Assembly: GCF_963678635.1 (NCBI RefSeq)
Contig: NC_087062.1
Location: forward strand, 75,446,349 to 75,510,348
Direction of reading: 5' to 3'
DNA from: Symsagittifera roscoffensis
Lineage: Eukaryota > Xenacoelomorpha > Acoela > Convolutidae
DNA length: 64,000 nucleotides
Shown: positions 62,104 through 64,000 of the stretch, one piece after another
Layout of the letters: each line of letters begins with the position of its first letter
Numbering within the stretch: position 1 is the first letter of the stretch
The notes under the pieces: model-generated
What the model was told of the DNA's origin: nothing
What the model saw: only the letters and a program-made list of their open reading frames with translations
Databases searched by the model: none
Position numbers and translations under genes: made by a program

Positions 62104-62314
62104 TACCAAAAATTCAACATCTCAACAAAAATAGCAATTGTATTTCAGTGTAAAGTGTATGTCTTGAATCTTGCAAAATGATTAAAAACAGCAGTTTTTT
62201 TCTTCAAAAAAATAGGTATCAAAAGTCGCAAGTTTTTAAAAGCAAATGAAAAAATCTGACGCGAAAACGGATCTTTCATCAACTTAAAAATCTGCCATAG
62301 CAGCCAGTGAAAAT

Positions 62315-62395
62315 CGCATCCAGCTGAATTCGAACCTGCCCGTGAAGATCGTATCTGATTTCAAGTCAGACGCCTTAACACTCGGCCCTGGCTGC
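62315..62395 (-). tRNA. tRNA-Ser-like (TGA) (B5)
   Basis: As 48473-48553, with consensus position 26 but acceptor and T-stem mismatches. Confidence 0.48.
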
Positions 62396-62607
62396 TGCCA
62401 GAAATTCAACGTCAATGCAAAAAAGCCAATTGTTTATCAGTGTAAAATGTATATCTTGAATCTTCAAAAATGATTAACAACAGCTGTTCTTTTTTTTTCA
62501 AAAAAAGGTAACAAAAATCGCAATATTTTATAAAGCAAACAAAAAACTCTGACGCGATGACACATTTTTCACCAACCTAAAAATCTGCCCTTTCAGCCAG
62601 TGAGAGT

Positions 62608-62689
62608 CGCCGCCAGCAGGATTCGAACATGTGCGAAAAGATAACATCTGTTTACGAGTCATACGCCTTAAGCACTAGTGTATGCCTGC
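62608..62689 (-). pseudogene. tRNA-like, loop CTCGTAA (CGT)
   Basis: Near copy of 59512-59593 with a B2 acceptor. Confidence 0.48.
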
Positions 62690-63072
62690 TGCCAACGATT
62701 CAAAATCTCAACAAAAATTGCGATTGCTTTCCAGTGTGACTTGTATATGTTAAACTTAAAAATTGATTGAAAACAGCTGTTCTTTTTCTTTCAAACAACA
62801 GATACCAAAACCGAAAAATTTCACATAGCAATTCTGAGAAAAAAAAACTTTATTGTCCCATCTAAAAGTCCGTCAAATAGAAAATACTCTTAAGAAAATA
62901 GCTATTATATTTCCATGCGACATGTATATTTAAATTTAAAAATCGATTAGAAATATTTTTTTTTGAAAAAACAGACATCGAAAAACAATTTCAAACAGCA
63001 AATAAAAAAATACGACGCAAAAATGCATTTTTCACCACTTTGAAAATTTACTCCTTTTTTGCCATTAAAGAG

Positions 63073-63154
63073 CACAGCCAGCAGGATTCTATCCTGCGCA
63101 TCAAGATCACACATGATTTCGAATCACAGTCCTTAACCACTTGGCCATAGCTGC
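63073..63154 (-). pseudogene. tRNA-Ser-like (CGA)
   Basis: Near copy of 54166-54247; B box GGATAGAATCC. Confidence 0.48.
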
Positions 63155-63363
63155 AACCAAATTTCAACGTCTCAACAAAACAACCATTGTATTTCAGGGT
63201 AAAGTGTATATCTTGAATCTTAGAAAATGATTGAAAACAGCTGTTTTTTGTATAAAAAAATAGGTACCAAAAACCGCAAGTTTTTTTAAAGCAAACGAAA
63301 AAACCTGACGCGAATACGGATCCTTCCTCAACTTAAAAATCTTCCACTGCAACACGTGACAAT

Positions 63364-63445
63364 CGCAGCCAGCAGGATTCGAACCTGAGCGTGAAGATCA
63401 CATCTGATTTCGAGTCAGACGCCTTAACCACTCGGCCATGGCTGC
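63364..63445 (-). tRNA. tRNA-Ser (CGA) (B6)
   Basis: Acceptor, D and anticodon stems perfect with loop CTCGAAA, G73 and canonical B box. One 49-65 T-stem mismatch. Confidence 0.74.
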
Positions 63446-63680
63446 TGCAAATAATAAAATGTCTTAAGAAAATAGCTATTGTATTTCCCTGCGACATGTA
63501 TTTTTAAGTTTTAAATTGGATTAAAAACAGCTGTTGTTTTTTGAAAAAAAACTGACATCGAAAAACTATTTTAAACAACAAATAAAAAAAGCGACGCAAC
63601 TATGCTTTTTTCACCAATTTAAAAATCTACTCTTTTTGCCAGCACAAATCGAGAAATCTGCCACTCTTGCTAATACGTAT

Positions 63681-63762
63681 TGCTTCCAGCAGGATTCAAA
63701 CCTTGGCGTGTGGATCACATTTGATGTCTAGTTGGACGCCTTAACCACTCGGCCATGGCTGC
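63681..63762 (-). pseudogene. tRNA-Ser-like (AGA), class A body
   Basis: Loop CTAGACA; D-stem and acceptor 5' strand good; T-stem and acceptor 3' strand mutated; A73. Confidence 0.48.
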
Positions 63763-63854
63763 TTAGAAGGATTGTTATAAAGCAAATGAAAAAAACTGAC
63801 GCGAATACGCAGTTTTTACCAACCTATAATTTTGCCATTTCAGCCGGTGTGAGT

Positions 63855-63936
63855 CGCCGCCGGCAGGATTCGAACACATGCGAGGAGATCACATTTGTTT
63901 TCGAGTCAGACGCGTTAACCACTCGGGCATGTTTGG
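63855..63936 (-). pseudogene. tRNA-Ser-like (CGA) (B2)
   Basis: Loop CTCGAAA; T-stem, D-stem and acceptor mutated. Upstream block follows to the window end. Confidence 0.48.
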
Positions 63937-64000
63937 TGCCAATGATTGAAAGTCTCAACAAAAACCGCTTTTCCTTTTCAGAGTAAAGTGTATATCTTAA

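Larger units (their letters stand above)
26189..64000 (-). repeat. Class B tRNA-Ser-derived tandem array with mixed subfamilies
   Basis: Same orientation and general unit plan as class A, but the spacer is diverged: 'attgtatttcagtgtaaa' next to the tRNA, then 'aacagctgtt', 'taggtacc', 'cgcaagtttttat', 'gcatttttcacca' and 'ttgccagtacaaa'. Several tRNA subtypes (CGA, TAA, CAA, TGA) alternate. Between listed units there is only this spacer. Most units look decayed; a few CGA units are well preserved. Confidence 0.9.

Noticed and set aside
63732-63986. Plus-strand 84-aa ORF at the window end
   Set aside because: Antisense of two tRNA units and spacer; same artefact.
1-64000. CRISPR array
   Set aside because: The period is about 290 bp with diverged repeats, the repeat is a tRNA, and there are no short spacers or cas genes.
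1-64000. Dispersed SINE elements derived from tRNA
   Set aside because: Units are tandem, all in one orientation, with shared spacers. I see no target-site duplications or consistent poly-A tail and tRNA-unrelated body of a SINE.
1-64000. Mitochondrial or bacterial origin
   Set aside because: Spaced serial tRNA-Ser copies with G73, no encoded CCA and Pol III-type boxes and T-tracts fit a nuclear genome; no organellar or bacterial genes are present.

Overview
This 64-kb window is an AT-rich eukaryotic, probably animal, tandem array of tRNA-Ser-derived genes and pseudogenes. I see no protein-coding gene. About 200 tRNA-derived units lie head to tail, all on the minus strand, roughly every 285-295 bp (shorter in a few blocks). 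The reference unit encodes an 82-nt class II tRNA: acceptor stem GCAGCCA/TGGCTGC, G73, D-stem GCC/GGC, anticodon arm TCTGA-CTAGAAA-TCAGA (anticodon AGA), a 4-bp variable-arm stem (GTGA/TCAC), and a T-arm GCAGG-TTCGAAT-CCTGC. No CCA is encoded. From memory the anticodon arm resembles insect tRNA-Ser, so an arthropod or related invertebrate is my best guess, not a firm call.

Layout. (1) Class A, 1 to about 26,188: mostly tRNA-Ser(AGA)-like units in a spacer with the core 'caactcgacatc...aacaaatctgag', plus a few CGA, TGA, GGA and odd-anticodon units. It contains a 667-bp duplication (1.1-2.2 kb), six homogenised units (2.9-4.6 kb), a 4.14-kb tandem duplication (6.1-14.4 kb) and a four-member higher-order repeat (19.6-23.7 kb). 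(2) Class B, about 26,189 to the end: a related but diverged spacer with several interleaved subfamilies. B1 is an 83-nt CGA type with A73. B2 is a CGA type with 3' acceptor strand TGGCGGC and G73. B3 has anticodon TAA. B4 has anticodon CAA. B5 is TGA. B6 is canonical CGA. B7 is CGA with the 3' acceptor strand lost. It holds a 3.2-kb duplication (33.3-39.1 kb), a 1.79-kb triplication (39.0-44.4 kb) and a 4.83-kb duplication (44.15-53.8 kb). (3) Class C blocks inside class B (44.4-52.1 and 61.0-61.7 kb): about 125-130-bp monomers made of only the 5' half of a tRNA plus its upstream flank.

How it may work. The best units have both internal Pol III promoter boxes, a T5-T6 tract 23-25 nt past the discriminator base, and a strongly conserved upstream block at about -18 to -57. 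That block is shared by classes A, B and C even where the tRNA is broken. The best candidates for functional genes are 7562-7643, 11702-11783, 8240-8321, 12381-12462 (AGA) and 8824-8905, 12965-13046, 40032-40113, 41819-41900, 43601-43682 (CGA). Most others carry one or more stem, loop or anticodon defects. Many short ORFs cross the window, but they are translations of the tRNA repeat. All structural calls were made by eye; no covariance-model scan, alignment or database search was run.
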